A stretch of 42,282 bases of DNA from Bacteroidales bacterium (GCA_009777825.1 WRLA01000021.1:1-42282), one strand, 5' to 3'; counted from the stretch's first letter, positions 15,232-23,572 are shown. Made by a program: numbers and translations. Notes: generated from the sequence alone by a model not told the origin.

Positions 15232-15975
15232 CTATTGCTGAATCGTTGCGGGTTTAATAGTCGTTTTCTGTATCCCCGACGCCAGCACATCCACAATATG
15301 TATAACGGAAATATCCGTGTTTTGTTTTCTGATGAGCGCGTCGAAGTGTAATTTGCATGCGGCGTCGGCGACGACGATATATTCTGCTCCGACTTTCACG
15401 GCGTGTGCGATTTGTCGTAATGCCATGGCTGTGGCGATGGGTTCGTTGTTGATCGCGAAGACGACATTGGCGCCGCACTCCTCTTGTTGAAATGGGTTAT
15501 TGAGGATTTTGATGCCGTTGACACGGGACAGCAGTTCCGTCATCTCTGTATGTTTTTCCGGAAGATGGCAGTCGTGAAACACGACCGGATGGTCGAAGAT
15601 GGCGCCGATGTCTCTTGCCTTTGTGTGGTGGTAGATGAAGTCGCAAAATTCAAAGATATGCCCCGCAACATGTTGATAGGCAAGGTGCATGCCTGTATTG
15701 TAAAACAGTTTGTCGTAGTGTTGCGTGATGAAATTGACCGTTGCACTCGACGGTGAGACAATCTGTTGGCTGGGGTAAACTTCCTTGAGGAACTTTTCGC
15801 CTATTTTTTTTGCTTCGTCCCAGTTGCCGTTTTCGAAAGCCATCTGTCCGGCGTCGGTCTGTGCTATGTTGTAATGTACTTTATAGCCAAGACGTTCCAA
15901 GATACGCATGGCATTTTGCGCTGTTTCGGGATAGAACTGGTCTATCTCGTAGGGGATGAAAGTTGTGATTGTCAT
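15232..15975 (-). CDS. LutA/YkgE-like cysteine-rich-domain protein with most Fe-S cysteines lost
   Basis: This 247-residue protein aligns along its length with LutA/YkgE, the (Fe-S)-binding subunit of L-lactate oxidation complexes. FIPYEIDQFYPE corresponds to the usual FIPC.., and AQTDAGQMAF to TCCGQPA. IVSPSSAT corresponds to the ..GSC.. block, FHDCHLPEK to H..SCHL, ECGANVVFAI to CCGFGG.F, and VADAACKLHF to ..D.SCL. Four cysteines remain, three at family positions (DC, EC, AC). The first CCG motif has none. It is therefore probably a diverged paralogue with an altered or missing cluster. No lutB or lutC is nearby. The gene precedes hldA on the same strand. Confidence 0.7.
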   Translation of the reverse strand: MTITTFIPYEIDQFYPETAQNAMRILERLGYKVHYNIAQTDAGQMAFENGNWDEAKKIGEKFLKEVYPSQQIVSPSSATVNFITQHYDKLFYNTGMHLAYQHVAGHIFEFCDFIYHHTKARDIGAIFDHPVVFHDCHLPEKHTEMTELLSRVNGIKILNNPFQQEECGANVVFAINNEPIATAMALRQIAHAVKVGAEYIVVADAACKLHFDALIRKQNTDISVIHIVDVLASGIQKTTIKPATIQQ

Positions 15976-15985
15976 TTTTTAAAAA

Positions 15986-16009
15986 AATGCCGACATCGCT
16001 GCCGGCATT
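15986..16009 (-). terminator. Rho-independent terminator of the large T9SS cargo gene
   Basis: On the minus strand AATGCCG pairs with CGGCATT across a ten-base loop and is followed by a run of T. It lies 32 nt after the stop codon of the gene ending at 16041 and just 11 nt before the start of the next gene. Confidence 0.75.
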
Positions 16010-16040
16010 CTCGATTTTAAATCTTAGTATTAATATAAAA

Positions 16041-18698
16041 TTATTCTTTCACAAACTTGTGCATAGCGTCGCCTTGCTCTGTGGTAACTTTCAGCATGTA
16101 GTAGCCTACCGCGAGGTCGCTCAGGTTGACGGATGTGCCGGGTTGTTTTACTTGTTTCACCACTTTGCCGGTCAGGTCGTAGATGGTGATGGTTTCAATC
16201 GTATAGTCCGATGTGATATTCAGATAGTCTTTTACCGGGTTGGGGAAGAGTTTGATGGTGTTATCTATTTCGGAGATAGCCGGTGATATTTCCATCGTAA
16301 CTTCCAAAACATAGTCGGTGAAGTGTACGCCATCTTGGGCTGTAACCTTAAAGTTAAATGTATTAAGTCCTTCGGTCACATCTTGTGTTCCCATATCTCC
16401 GGTTACGGTTGCTGAGGGGCTGACGGGAATAGCCTCAATAAACACTTGCTCAACATCCTTAACGGTAATAGTATAGGTTGTTGTTCCGGGTTTTAAAGTT
16501 GCTGGTTCATCATCTACAAGGATCTTGTCCATTTCGGAATTGATACTTATCCCTACTGCAAAAGTAACGGGTATCTCAAACAATAGATTATCCTCATCGC
16601 TTGTAGCAACCATAAGAGTAGCATAATAAACGCCTTGTTCAAGGACAGTCGGGTCTAAAACAACATCAAATGTCTTGCTGCCACCTGCCGGAACAGAACC
16701 ACTGGTTTCTTCTCCGGCAAGAGATATCCAGCAAGCCGGAATCACGTCACCGGTGGCTTCTGCTGTAATCGCGAAGTTGCCAAACTCGGTTTGGGTAAAT
16801 TCAGACCATGCGCCGCCATTTCTTCTTGTAAAGTTAACTCCGGTTTTTAACGGTCCGTTGTCAACACCAATCGGGAACATTCCTTCATATTGGAAGAATT
16901 CTACTGATAGCCAAATTGTGCCTTGGTTTATCAATACTGGGGTTGGGAATGTAATTTCATTCCAATAGTTTGTAATCAACCCGCCGATTTTTTCAAATTC
17001 CATTAAAATTTCGCCGGGTTGATTGTCGGAATATGATCCATAAACACGGAAAGTAAGTTTATTGCCGTCAACATCTGCCGGTAAAAAATATGACATTTTA
17101 GTAATGGATGTGCCGATTTTATCACATAAGTCACTTCCTGAGAATTTTGCTCCAAGTTCAACCAATAAATCACCCGGATAACCTAAACCACCATCCGATG
17201 GGGCATTGACATTACAATGTGTCAAAGTAAAATTATTGCTTCCTGACGGTGGGTCAAAATCAAACGCTATCCAACTTGCATAATCGCCCATACTGGTGCC
17301 TGAGTTTAGTACAACAACAGGTACGGTAATTACGCTACCATCAGCAGTTTCGGTTATCTCTTCCGGAATAACTTCCATAATCGGGAAAGTTTCGCCAGGC
17401 TCCATTGCATACACAAAATTATCTATATAATACACCGAGCCTGCTTGTGGAGGATAAAAATCAACGGCGGCTAATTGCCTTGTGCCGACACCACCGCTTT
17501 CTTTAAGGCTAAATTGCCATTCTAATATTTCAACATCGTTAATTTTTATGCTGGCTACATCTTCATCCAAGTTCACATACATTGAAACAGGGAACCAGGT
17601 TGCATAAGGAAATGTGAAAGAGTACTCAATATTGTTTTGAACAACCTTAGTTCCAACAGGCATTCCGTTACTACCATTAGTATTAAAGTAAACACCTATC
17701 GCCCATTCACTGCCGCTACCACTGAAGATGTGCAATAAGTTAAAGTAAGCAGAACCGCTATTTGGAACATACATGTCGAAATCAATCATATAAGCACCTG
17801 TTGTTTGATTACCTGCTTTAAATACCAAGTCAGTTCCATAAGCACATTTTGCAGAATTTGGTGTTGTTTCAAATTGTTCGTTAGTAATTAAAGCGTCTTC
17901 GGAAGTACCAGGGTTATTATCCCAAGTTGCCCACCAATCAGGATAAGATTGTGCTACATAAGACCCATTGGGTTGATCATCGAAAGATGTTTCATGAAGA
18001 ATGATAGGCTCACCTGATACTGATGCAAAAACGACGTCATCAATATAGAACGTTGAAGTTGTTGCATTATTCGGTGGGTAGATATTGAAAGCATCAATAA
18101 ATCTGTGGTTGCTCAGTCCAAAAGAACCGGTGGAATATATCCAAGTATGAACTAAATTGTCATTAATATAAAATTCGGCATAGTCGCTATCAAGGTCCAT
18201 GAAAATTTTAACAGGAACCCATGTATCGTGGGTAAAGTTAAAATTAACGCCGGTCTCTGAACCTCCATAAACAATTCCCATACCGGGAGTACTGGGACCT
18301 GGGGTCCCTTCATCTGTAGCTAAATACACTTGCACCGCCCACGTTTCCGACACCGTACTTGGAAAGACGGATTTTACATTGAAGTAACCATCTTTACCGG
18401 CAGGAACGTTAAACTTAAACGTAAGTTCCCACACTCCGGTCGTTTTGTTATTGAGTTTTAAGATTTGGTCATTGTTGTAAGTCAATTTCAAGCATTTGTT
18501 GCCGGAAATCTCATCAATAACGCCATCTTCACCACCACCGGGGGCTTGTGACCATGTGGTCCAATAATCTCTGCCCATTGCCTGGGCTTGTTGAGCTAAT
18601 TTTCCATCTACGGTATAGTCGGAAAAATTGTCACTAACCTGTGCGTTTAACGCAAATCCCATTAACGCACAAAACATCAAAAGTAATACTTTTTTCAT
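16041..18698 (-). CDS. large secreted protein with duplicated lectin-like domains and a T9SS sorting domain
   Basis: This 885-residue exported protein begins with a signal peptide (MKKVLLLMFCALMGFALNAQ). Two homologous beta-sandwich, concanavalin-like modules of about 200 residues follow (about 21-230 and 233-430). They share patterns such as YW.TW...PG..ED, N.TTG.(W/Y)...F...VP, YIDD/YIDN and (D)FNIYPP/VDFYPP. Then come an Ig-like section (about 440-700), a cadherin-like beta-sandwich segment with DVEQVFIEAIPVSPSATVTGD, and the type A sorting domain beginning IKLFPNPVKDYLNI at about 815. T9SS would carry it across the outer membrane and attach it to the surface. It has its own promoter (18759-18767) and terminator, so it is monocistronic. 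The ligand is unknown. Confidence 0.82.
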   Translation of the reverse strand: MKKVLLLMFCALMGFALNAQVSDNFSDYTVDGKLAQQAQAMGRDYWTTWSQAPGGGEDGVIDEISGNKCLKLTYNNDQILKLNNKTTGVWELTFKFNVPAGKDGYFNVKSVFPSTVSETWAVQVYLATDEGTPGPSTPGMGIVYGGSETGVNFNFTHDTWVPVKIFMDLDSDYAEFYINDNLVHTWIYSTGSFGLSNHRFIDAFNIYPPNNATTSTFYIDDVVFASVSGEPIILHETSFDDQPNGSYVAQSYPDWWATWDNNPGTSEDALITNEQFETTPNSAKCAYGTDLVFKAGNQTTGAYMIDFDMYVPNSGSAYFNLLHIFSGSGSEWAIGVYFNTNGSNGMPVGTKVVQNNIEYSFTFPYATWFPVSMYVNLDEDVASIKINDVEILEWQFSLKESGGVGTRQLAAVDFYPPQAGSVYYIDNFVYAMEPGETFPIMEVIPEEITETADGSVITVPVVVLNSGTSMGDYASWIAFDFDPPSGSNNFTLTHCNVNAPSDGGLGYPGDLLVELGAKFSGSDLCDKIGTSITKMSYFLPADVDGNKLTFRVYGSYSDNQPGEILMEFEKIGGLITNYWNEITFPTPVLINQGTIWLSVEFFQYEGMFPIGVDNGPLKTGVNFTRRNGGAWSEFTQTEFGNFAITAEATGDVIPACWISLAGEETSGSVPAGGSKTFDVVLDPTVLEQGVYYATLMVATSDEDNLLFEIPVTFAVGISINSEMDKILVDDEPATLKPGTTTYTITVKDVEQVFIEAIPVSPSATVTGDMGTQDVTEGLNTFNFKVTAQDGVHFTDYVLEVTMEISPAISEIDNTIKLFPNPVKDYLNITSDYTIETITIYDLTGKVVKQVKQPGTSVNLSDLAVGYYMLKVTTEQGDAMHKFVKE

Positions 18699-18758
18699 AA
18701 TCTAAAAAATTTAAATGAATACTATAAAATTAAATAATTGATACAATTTTTTGTTGGC

Positions 18759-18767
18759 GCAAAGGTA
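18759..18767 (-). promoter_or_regulatory. -7 element TACCTTTGC for the large T9SS cargo gene
   Basis: GCAAAGGTA on the plus strand reads TACCTTTGC on the minus strand, 60 nt before the ATG. A TTG lies about 21 nt upstream, at the usual -33 spacing. Confidence 0.7.
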
Positions 18768-18841
18768 CGGTATTTTTTAATACAAAAACAAAAAAAAAAT
18801 TTTTTTGCATTTTTTTTTGTCATTTTTAGTTTTTAATTTCG

Positions 18842-20020
18842 TTACAAATCTTCTGCGAAGGGGTCAATGGTTTCGTCCATTTTTTCCTCTCCGATGATTT
18901 CTTTTGCTAATCCGACTTTGAGAGGGTTTTCGTACATTTGGTTGTAGGCTTTGCGATTGCGGTAGATGTCGCAGGCTAAGAACATGGCTTCCATCATGGA
19001 AGTTGGCGCGGCTTCGCCTTTGCCGGCGATGTCGTAGGCGGTTCCGTGGGCGGGGCTGGTGCGCACAATGGGCAGTCCGGCGGTGAAGTTGATGCCTGCG
19101 CCGTCGGACAGTGTTTTGAATGGAGCCAATCCCTGGTCGTGGTACATGGAGAGGATGCCGTCGAAATAGTGTTGTTTCCCCGCACCGAAGAAACCGTCAG
19201 CCGCAAAAGGACCGTAAACCATGACACCCTTGTCGTAACAATGGCTGATGGCGGGTTCTATGATGTTTTTCTCTTCGTCGCCCAGAAAGCCGTTGTCGCC
19301 AGCATGGGGATTCAGGGCGAGGACCGCTATTTTCGGTTTTACGACTCTGAAATCGCGCTGCAGCGATTGGTTCATTGTCCTGATTTTACGGATAATCAAA
19401 TCTTTGTTGAGAGCGGAAACGATTTTGCTGACGGGTAGGTGGTTGGTTACTAATCCAATGCGCAGTTTATCGTGGATCATAAACATCAGGCAATCTTCAC
19501 TTTTGATGCCGAAGTGGTTGGCGAAAAACTCGGTATGTCCCGGAAAGTTGAATTGTGCTTGCTGGGTGTTGTCTTTGTTGATAGGCGCTGTAACGACGAC
19601 CTCGAGCAATCCCTTTTTGATGTCTTGGACAGCCTGTTCCAAAGCCATTACCGCCAGTTCGCCTGACTGTTGCGACGACTTGCCGGATTCTATCTTTATC
19701 TCCTGATTGGTAATGTTGACTATGTTGATGCGCTTTTTATTGATTTGCGCGGCGGACGTTGCCGAGTTGAAAGTAAACTCTTCCAGCGCTAACCGGCGTT
19801 GGAAATAGACCGCAATCTTGGCGCTTCCGTAAATGACAGGAATTAACAGTTCGGTTATTTCTTTGTTGTTCAACGATTTAAGGATGACCTCGTATCCTAC
19901 GCCATTGAGGTCGCCGTGCGTTATTCCGACAACGATCGGGTCGCGGCTCTCCACCACGGGCATAACCTCTTCCAATCCTTCCAAATCTTCAATATTTGGT
20001 TTTTCTGTGTTATTATTCAT
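18842..20020 (-). CDS. pdxA: 4-hydroxythreonine-4-phosphate dehydrogenase
   Basis: This 392-residue PdxA-family enzyme oxidises 4-phosphohydroxy-L-threonine in pyridoxal 5'-phosphate synthesis. The family's first strand VVGITHGDLNGVGYEVILK is at about 30-48. The metal and substrate residues lie in FPGHTEFFA (His), ALNPHAGDNGFLGDEE and YHDQGLAPFKTL, followed by RTSPAHGTAYDIAGKG. The ATG at 20020 was chosen because an upstream in-frame ATG (20050) sits inside the promoter box. A short hydrophilic N-terminal tail (about 28 residues) precedes the catalytic domain, and the C-terminus has an acidic tail. A long A/T-tract spacer separates it from the next gene. Confidence 0.9.
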   Translation of the reverse strand: MNNNTEKPNIEDLEGLEEVMPVVESRDPIVVGITHGDLNGVGYEVILKSLNNKEITELLIPVIYGSAKIAVYFQRRLALEEFTFNSATSAAQINKKRINIVNITNQEIKIESGKSSQQSGELAVMALEQAVQDIKKGLLEVVVTAPINKDNTQQAQFNFPGHTEFFANHFGIKSEDCLMFMIHDKLRIGLVTNHLPVSKIVSALNKDLIIRKIRTMNQSLQRDFRVVKPKIAVLALNPHAGDNGFLGDEEKNIIEPAISHCYDKGVMVYGPFAADGFFGAGKQHYFDGILSMYHDQGLAPFKTLSDGAGINFTAGLPIVRTSPAHGTAYDIAGKGEAAPTSMMEAMFLACDIYRNRKAYNQMYENPLKVGLAKEIIGEEKMDETIDPFAEDL

Positions 20021-20046
20021 TATATTTTCGGTTTTGTAAAACGACG

Positions 20047-20055
20047 GCAAAGATA
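20047..20055 (-). promoter_or_regulatory. -7 element TATCTTTGC for pdxA
   Basis: GCAAAGATA on the plus strand reads TATCTTTGC on the minus strand, 26 nt before the pdxA ATG at 20020. An identical box lies exactly 200 bp further upstream. Confidence 0.75.
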
Positions 20056-20068
20056 CGATTTTCCATTA

Positions 20069-20223
20069 TTATGGCGCACCTTTGGACAGGGCAAACGCAT
20101 TAAAATTCCCTTGTTTTTCGCTATTTTTAACCATTTCCCTAAAATCATCTATTGTGGTCATTTCTTGTTCATTTGGAAATTGCCAATCTATTTGTTTTTT
20201 ATCTGCGTTGTTGCTATTGTCAT
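20069..20223 (-). pseudogene. small antitoxin-like gene broken by a -1 frameshift at an A6C run
   Basis: From ATG at 20223 the zero frame gives MTIATTQIKNK and a stop at 20188-20190. One base back at the AAAAAAC run (20194-20200), the frame stays open to a stop at 20069 and reads ..KKQIDWQFPNEQEMTTIDDF, then REMVKNSEKQGNFNAFALSK and GAP. The joined product is about 51 hydrophilic residues. It resembles the small W-x-(L/F)-P...T.EEF..M...AE antitoxin-like proteins of Bacteroidota, with a shortened end. The heptamer is in the correct phase (A AAA AAC) for programmed -1 slippage, but a lost A or a sequencing error is simpler. A perfect promoter box lies 24 nt upstream. No toxin partner is adjacent. 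Confidence 0.5.
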
Positions 20224-20246
20224 GCTATTGTTATATTAACATATTT

Positions 20247-20255
20247 GCAAAGATA
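20247..20255 (-). promoter_or_regulatory. -7 element TATCTTTGC for the small frameshifted gene
   Basis: GCAAAGATA on the plus strand reads TATCTTTGC on the minus strand, 23 nt before the ATG at 20223. It supports the small frame being a real or recently real gene. Confidence 0.6.
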
Positions 20256-20292
20256 CCATTATTTTAAATGCAACAAGGAAAAGTAAAAAAAT

Positions 20293-21621
20293 TTACAGTT
20301 CATCTCCAATCAACGTCGCCGAAGTGCACCGGGTAATGCGAACATCCGCATAGTCTCCCGTTTTAAGTTCCTGAGAGTCAAACACTACCACCTTATTCCT
20401 GCTGTCGCGTCCCATGATTTGGGCTGCCGACTTACGGGAGTTTCCCTCGACCAACACTTCCACAACTTTGCCAACGTCGTTTTTATTGCTTTGCAGCGAA
20501 AGTTCCTGCTGCAAGGCGATGATCTCTTCCAACCGTCGGCTTTTCACCTCGTCGGGAACGTTATCGTCGAACTTTTTGGCAGCGATGGTGTCGGGGCGTT
20601 CCGAATATTTGAACATGAAGGCGTAATCGAAGCGCACTTCGCGCATCAGGCTGAGCGTATCTTGGTGATCCTGTTCGGTTTCGTCGCAGAATCCGGCGAT
20701 GATGTCTGTCGAGATGGCGCAATCGGGGATGGCGGTGCGGATGGCGTGTATTCGTTCTAAATAATATTCGCGGGTATATTTTCTGTTCATCTTCTGCAAG
20801 ATGCGATTGCTTCCCGACTGAACCGCCAAATGGATGGAACGACAGATATTGCGATGTTGCGCGATGGCTTGTATCAGGTCGTCGGAGAGGTCTTTGGGAT
20901 GGGAGGTGGTAAAACGAATACGCAACAGCGGGTCAATGGCGGCAACCATGCTTATCAGTTGAGGAAAACGAATCACTGTTCCGTCGTCCTGATTCCAATG
21001 GTACGAGTTGACATTTTGTCCCAAGAGGGTGATTTCGCGATATCCGTTGTTAAATAAATCCGTCGCCTCCCGTAAGATTGTTTGGGGATTGCGGCTTCGT
21101 TCTTTTCCGCGTGTGAACGGGACGACGCAGTAAGCGCAAAAGTTTTCACATCCCCGCATGATGGAGATGAATGCGGAAACGCCGTTACTGTGCAACCGTA
21201 CCGGTTGGATGTCGTCATACGTCTCCTCTTCCGACAGCATGACATTTGCCGTTTGCTGTCCGGCAGTAGAGGCGGCTATCAACTCCGGCAACGAGCGGTA
21301 GGCGTCGGGACCGGCGATGAAGTCCACTTCGGGCTGCATCTCCAGCATCGCCTCCTTAAAACGCTCTGCCATACATCCGATGACGCCAATCTGCACGTCG
21401 GAGTGTTTCTTTTTCAACGACTTCAACTCGCGCAACCGTTTCCAGACGCGCTGCTCCGCATTGTCGCGGATGGAACAGGTGTTGATGAGGATGACGTTGG
21501 CGTCTTTGGCTTGTTCGGTCATCGTATAGTGGTCGCCTGCCATGATGGACGCGACAATCTCGCTGTCGGAAAAGTTCATCTGGCAGCCGTAGGTTTCGAT
21601 ATATAATTTTTTATGTTGCAT
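20293..21621 (-). CDS. miaB: tRNA-2-methylthio-N6-dimethylallyladenosine synthase
   Basis: This 442-residue radical-SAM methylthiotransferase modifies A37 of tRNAs that read U-starting codons. The N-terminal UPF0004 domain holds three cysteines for the auxiliary 4Fe-4S cluster (C13 in YGCQMN, C49 in INTCS, C83 in IGCMAER). The radical-SAM triad is C158, C162 and C165 in GCENFCAYCVVPFTRG, and a TRAM domain closes the protein (KVVEVLVEG to TRCTSATLIGDEL). The length and order are standard. The upstream gene (DUF2442) is on the same strand with a 38-nt gap and no promoter box seen between them. Confidence 0.92.
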   Translation of the reverse strand: MQHKKLYIETYGCQMNFSDSEIVASIMAGDHYTMTEQAKDANVILINTCSIRDNAEQRVWKRLRELKSLKKKHSDVQIGVIGCMAERFKEAMLEMQPEVDFIAGPDAYRSLPELIAASTAGQQTANVMLSEEETYDDIQPVRLHSNGVSAFISIMRGCENFCAYCVVPFTRGKERSRNPQTILREATDLFNNGYREITLLGQNVNSYHWNQDDGTVIRFPQLISMVAAIDPLLRIRFTTSHPKDLSDDLIQAIAQHRNICRSIHLAVQSGSNRILQKMNRKYTREYYLERIHAIRTAIPDCAISTDIIAGFCDETEQDHQDTLSLMREVRFDYAFMFKYSERPDTIAAKKFDDNVPDEVKSRRLEEIIALQQELSLQSNKNDVGKVVEVLVEGNSRKSAAQIMGRDSRNKVVVFDSQELKTGDYADVRITRCTSATLIGDEL

Positions 21622-21659
21622 CGCTTCATAATAGGTTGATTGTTAAAAATGATTGGTTG

Positions 21660-21890
21660 CTAAACTCCTATTGCATACAAATATTCAGGCGCATAATCAG
21701 CTCCATTTGCCCATTCAATAGTATTGTATTTCAATTTAAATTTTTTGAAATAATCCAACCGGTGCAAAGGTTCATAAACCCTTCCGTCGAATTCATTTTG
21801 CAAATCAACAATTTTTATGTCGCCGTTATTGAATGTTAATTTGATGCGGTAATTGTCTAAATATTCGGCTTGCGATACTTCTAAAAACAT
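21660..21890 (-). CDS. DUF2442 domain protein
   Basis: This 76-residue protein has the DUF2442 pattern: an N-terminal strand (VSQAEYLDNYRIKLTFNNG), the block KIVDLQNEFDGRVYEPL, then YFKKFKLKYNTIEWANGADY and APEYLY. It follows the DUF4160 gene by 9 nt. Adjacent DUF4160-DUF2442 pairs recur across bacteria and are often suspected to be toxin-antitoxin-like, but I know of no firm mechanism. The role is inferred only from this pairing. Confidence 0.75.
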   Translation of the reverse strand: MFLEVSQAEYLDNYRIKLTFNNGDIKIVDLQNEFDGRVYEPLHRLDYFKKFKLKYNTIEWANGADYAPEYLYAIGV

Positions 21891-21899
21891 ACGTTATAT

Positions 21900-22157
21900 T
21901 TATTGTAAAGGTGTAATTTGTTTTAATTTTTCTCCTTTCTGTGCGTTTTCCCATTCCCGAAGCAATTCTTCTCTGTGCATTTCCAACCATTCAAAAACCA
22001 TTTTTAAGGCACGTTGCGGCATTTTTCCCATAACAACTCCATCCCGTATAGTTATCGTAATTTTATAGTTCCCATACCATACATGAAAATGTGGCGGGGC
22101 ATGGTCTTTGAAATTCATCAATATAATTAATCCGTAAAATGCGCTAATCTGTGGCAT
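21900..22157 (-). CDS. DUF4160 domain protein
   Basis: This 85-residue protein has the family's conserved N-terminus: MPQISAFYGLIILMNFKDH followed by APPHFHVWYGN. The histidine cluster HAPPHFH (H19, H23, H25) could bind a metal or act catalytically. The C-terminal helix carries LEMHREELLREWE. It is the first gene of a two-gene unit with DUF2442 and has its own promoter box at 22177-22185. The HAPPHFH motif is echoed by HAQPHWH in the methyltransferase partner at 30242. Confidence 0.8.
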   Translation of the reverse strand: MPQISAFYGLIILMNFKDHAPPHFHVWYGNYKITITIRDGVVMGKMPQRALKMVFEWLEMHREELLREWENAQKGEKLKQITPLQ

Positions 22158-22176
22158 AACTAAAATAATTTAGAGT

Positions 22177-22185
22177 GCAAAGGTA
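22177..22185 (-). promoter_or_regulatory. -7 element TACCTTTGC for the DUF4160-DUF2442 pair
   Basis: GCAAAGGTA on the plus strand reads TACCTTTGC on the minus strand, 19 nt before the DUF4160 ATG at 22157. Confidence 0.7.
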
Positions 22186-22203
22186 TAACTTTTTTTTCAC
22201 ATC

Positions 22204-22899
22204 TCATACATCTTTCAGCGCCGTCGCCATCGCCGCAATGCTGATTTTTGCTTGCGGGATGGTTTCCAACGCGTGGATACATGCCTCCAATGTTGATCCG
22301 GTGGTGATGACGTCGTCAACCAACAGTAGATGTTTGCCGGTAAACTCTTCCGGGTTGTGTACGGCGAAGACGTTTTCTACATTTTCCCACCGCTCGGAAC
22401 GGGTTTTTTTAGTTTGAGTCTCGGTGAACTGTTTGCGGTATAGGATGTTGGTTTTCATCGGCTTGCGGAGTCCTCGTGAAAGCCCCAATCCAAACATCTC
22501 GCTTTGGTTGTAACCGCGCAACTTTTGCTTTTTGGGATGCAGTGGAACAGGAACGATGATGTCAACCGACGAAAACGCAGAAGCGTCTTTCAACTCAATG
22601 CCCATCTGTTCGCCGATGAAAACACCTATTTCGCGGGCATTTTTATACTTCAACTGATGTATCAGATGTTGGACTTTGTCGCCTTTGTGGAAGTAATAGT
22701 ACGCCGTGGCAGCGTGGAGATGCGCCCGTCCCCAGAACAATTTGGCGACAGAATTCTCTTCTTTCAGGTGAAAATCGGTCTTTGGAAGATGGTTCAGGCA
22801 AATGGAACACAAGACCTCTTCGTTTTTGCGAAGCGCATCGTCGCAGGCGTAGCAGAGACGCGGAAAAAATAAGGAAATGAAATCTTCAAATAAGGACAT
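22204..22899 (-). CDS. comF: ComF family phosphoribosyltransferase-like protein
   Basis: This 231-residue protein has an N-terminal zinc-ribbon-like region (FPRLCYACDDAL, CSICLNHLP) and a type I phosphoribosyltransferase fold. The PRPP loop LLLVDDVITTGSTLEA is at about 191-206. DIIVPVPLHPKKQKLRGYNQS (about 113-133) is the family signature. ComF proteins are linked to DNA uptake and to nucleotide metabolism in other phyla; the exact role here is unknown. It has its own promoter box (22953-22961), located inside the end of the upstream gene. Confidence 0.82.
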   Translation of the reverse strand: MSLFEDFISLFFPRLCYACDDALRKNEEVLCSICLNHLPKTDFHLKEENSVAKLFWGRAHLHAATAYYYFHKGDKVQHLIHQLKYKNAREIGVFIGEQMGIELKDASAFSSVDIIVPVPLHPKKQKLRGYNQSEMFGLGLSRGLRKPMKTNILYRKQFTETQTKKTRSERWENVENVFAVHNPEEFTGKHLLLVDDVITTGSTLEACIHALETIPQAKISIAAMATALKDV

Positions 22900-22944
22900 A
22901 ACAACTATCTAATCCACAAAAAATCAATATTTTCTAAGGATGAT

Positions 22945-23568
22945 TTAATGGTGCAAAAGTACATGAAATTTTTGAACTACACACAGACCTGAAACCTGCT
23001 CAAGACGGCTTTTAACCCTATCACTATCTCCCCTGCGGGTACGAAGAACGATTTTACATTGATTATCAAACTCTTGACTGACAATCGTAACCGGTTCTTC
23101 TTTTAAGATTTTCATCACCTCGTTCATCTGCACATAGTCGTAACGGATTTCAAAACAATCCTCTACCGCCTTTTCGACGATTTCGGCGTTTTCGATGGCA
23201 TATTCGGCGGCTGTCCGGTAAGCGTTGATAAGTCCGGGGACGCCCAACTTAATGCCTCCGAAATAACGGACGACGATGATTAAGATATTTGTCAAGTCAT
23301 TGGAAATCAACTCTCTGTAAACCGGTTTTGCCGAACTTCCCGCAGGTTCGCCGTCGTCGTTGGCGCGATACTGCGCTTTTTCGGCGCCCAAAATCCACGC
23401 ATATACGTGATGACGTGCATCGTGATATTGTTTCTTCAAAACGGACAGATGCTCCTTTATCTCATCTTCCGTCTCCACCGGATAGGCAAAAGCGTAAAAT
23501 TTGCTCCGCTTGTCAATGAAATAGCCCTCCGAAGGCGCTTTGATGGTTTTATAGGTATCTGTCGGCAT
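22945..23568 (-). CDS. YigZ/IMPACT family protein
   Basis: This 207-residue two-domain protein has an N-terminal UPF0029/IMPACT domain with FIDKRSKFYAFAYPV, the ARHHVYAWILG block, and NDDGEPAGSSAKPV, where GEPAG is the hallmark. It continues with VVRYFGGIKLGVPGLINAYR. The C-terminal DUF1949-like domain follows. YigZ-type proteins are thought to bind RNA or regulate translation, but the biochemical role is unresolved. It lies 4 nt after the glycosyltransferase gene, so the two are cotranscribed. Confidence 0.85.
   Translation of the reverse strand: MPTDTYKTIKAPSEGYFIDKRSKFYAFAYPVETEDEIKEHLSVLKKQYHDARHHVYAWILGAEKAQYRANDDGEPAGSSAKPVYRELISNDLTNILIIVVRYFGGIKLGVPGLINAYRTAAEYAIENAEIVEKAVEDCFEIRYDYVQMNEVMKILKEEPVTIVSQEFDNQCKIVLRTRRGDSDRVKSRLEQVSGLCVVQKFHVLLHH
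22953..22961 (-). promoter_or_regulatory. -7 element TACTTTTGC for comF
   Basis: GCAAAAGTA on the plus strand reads TACTTTTGC on the minus strand. It overlaps the last codons of the upstream gene and lies 53 nt before the comF ATG. Confidence 0.6.
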
Positions 23569-23572
23569 GACG

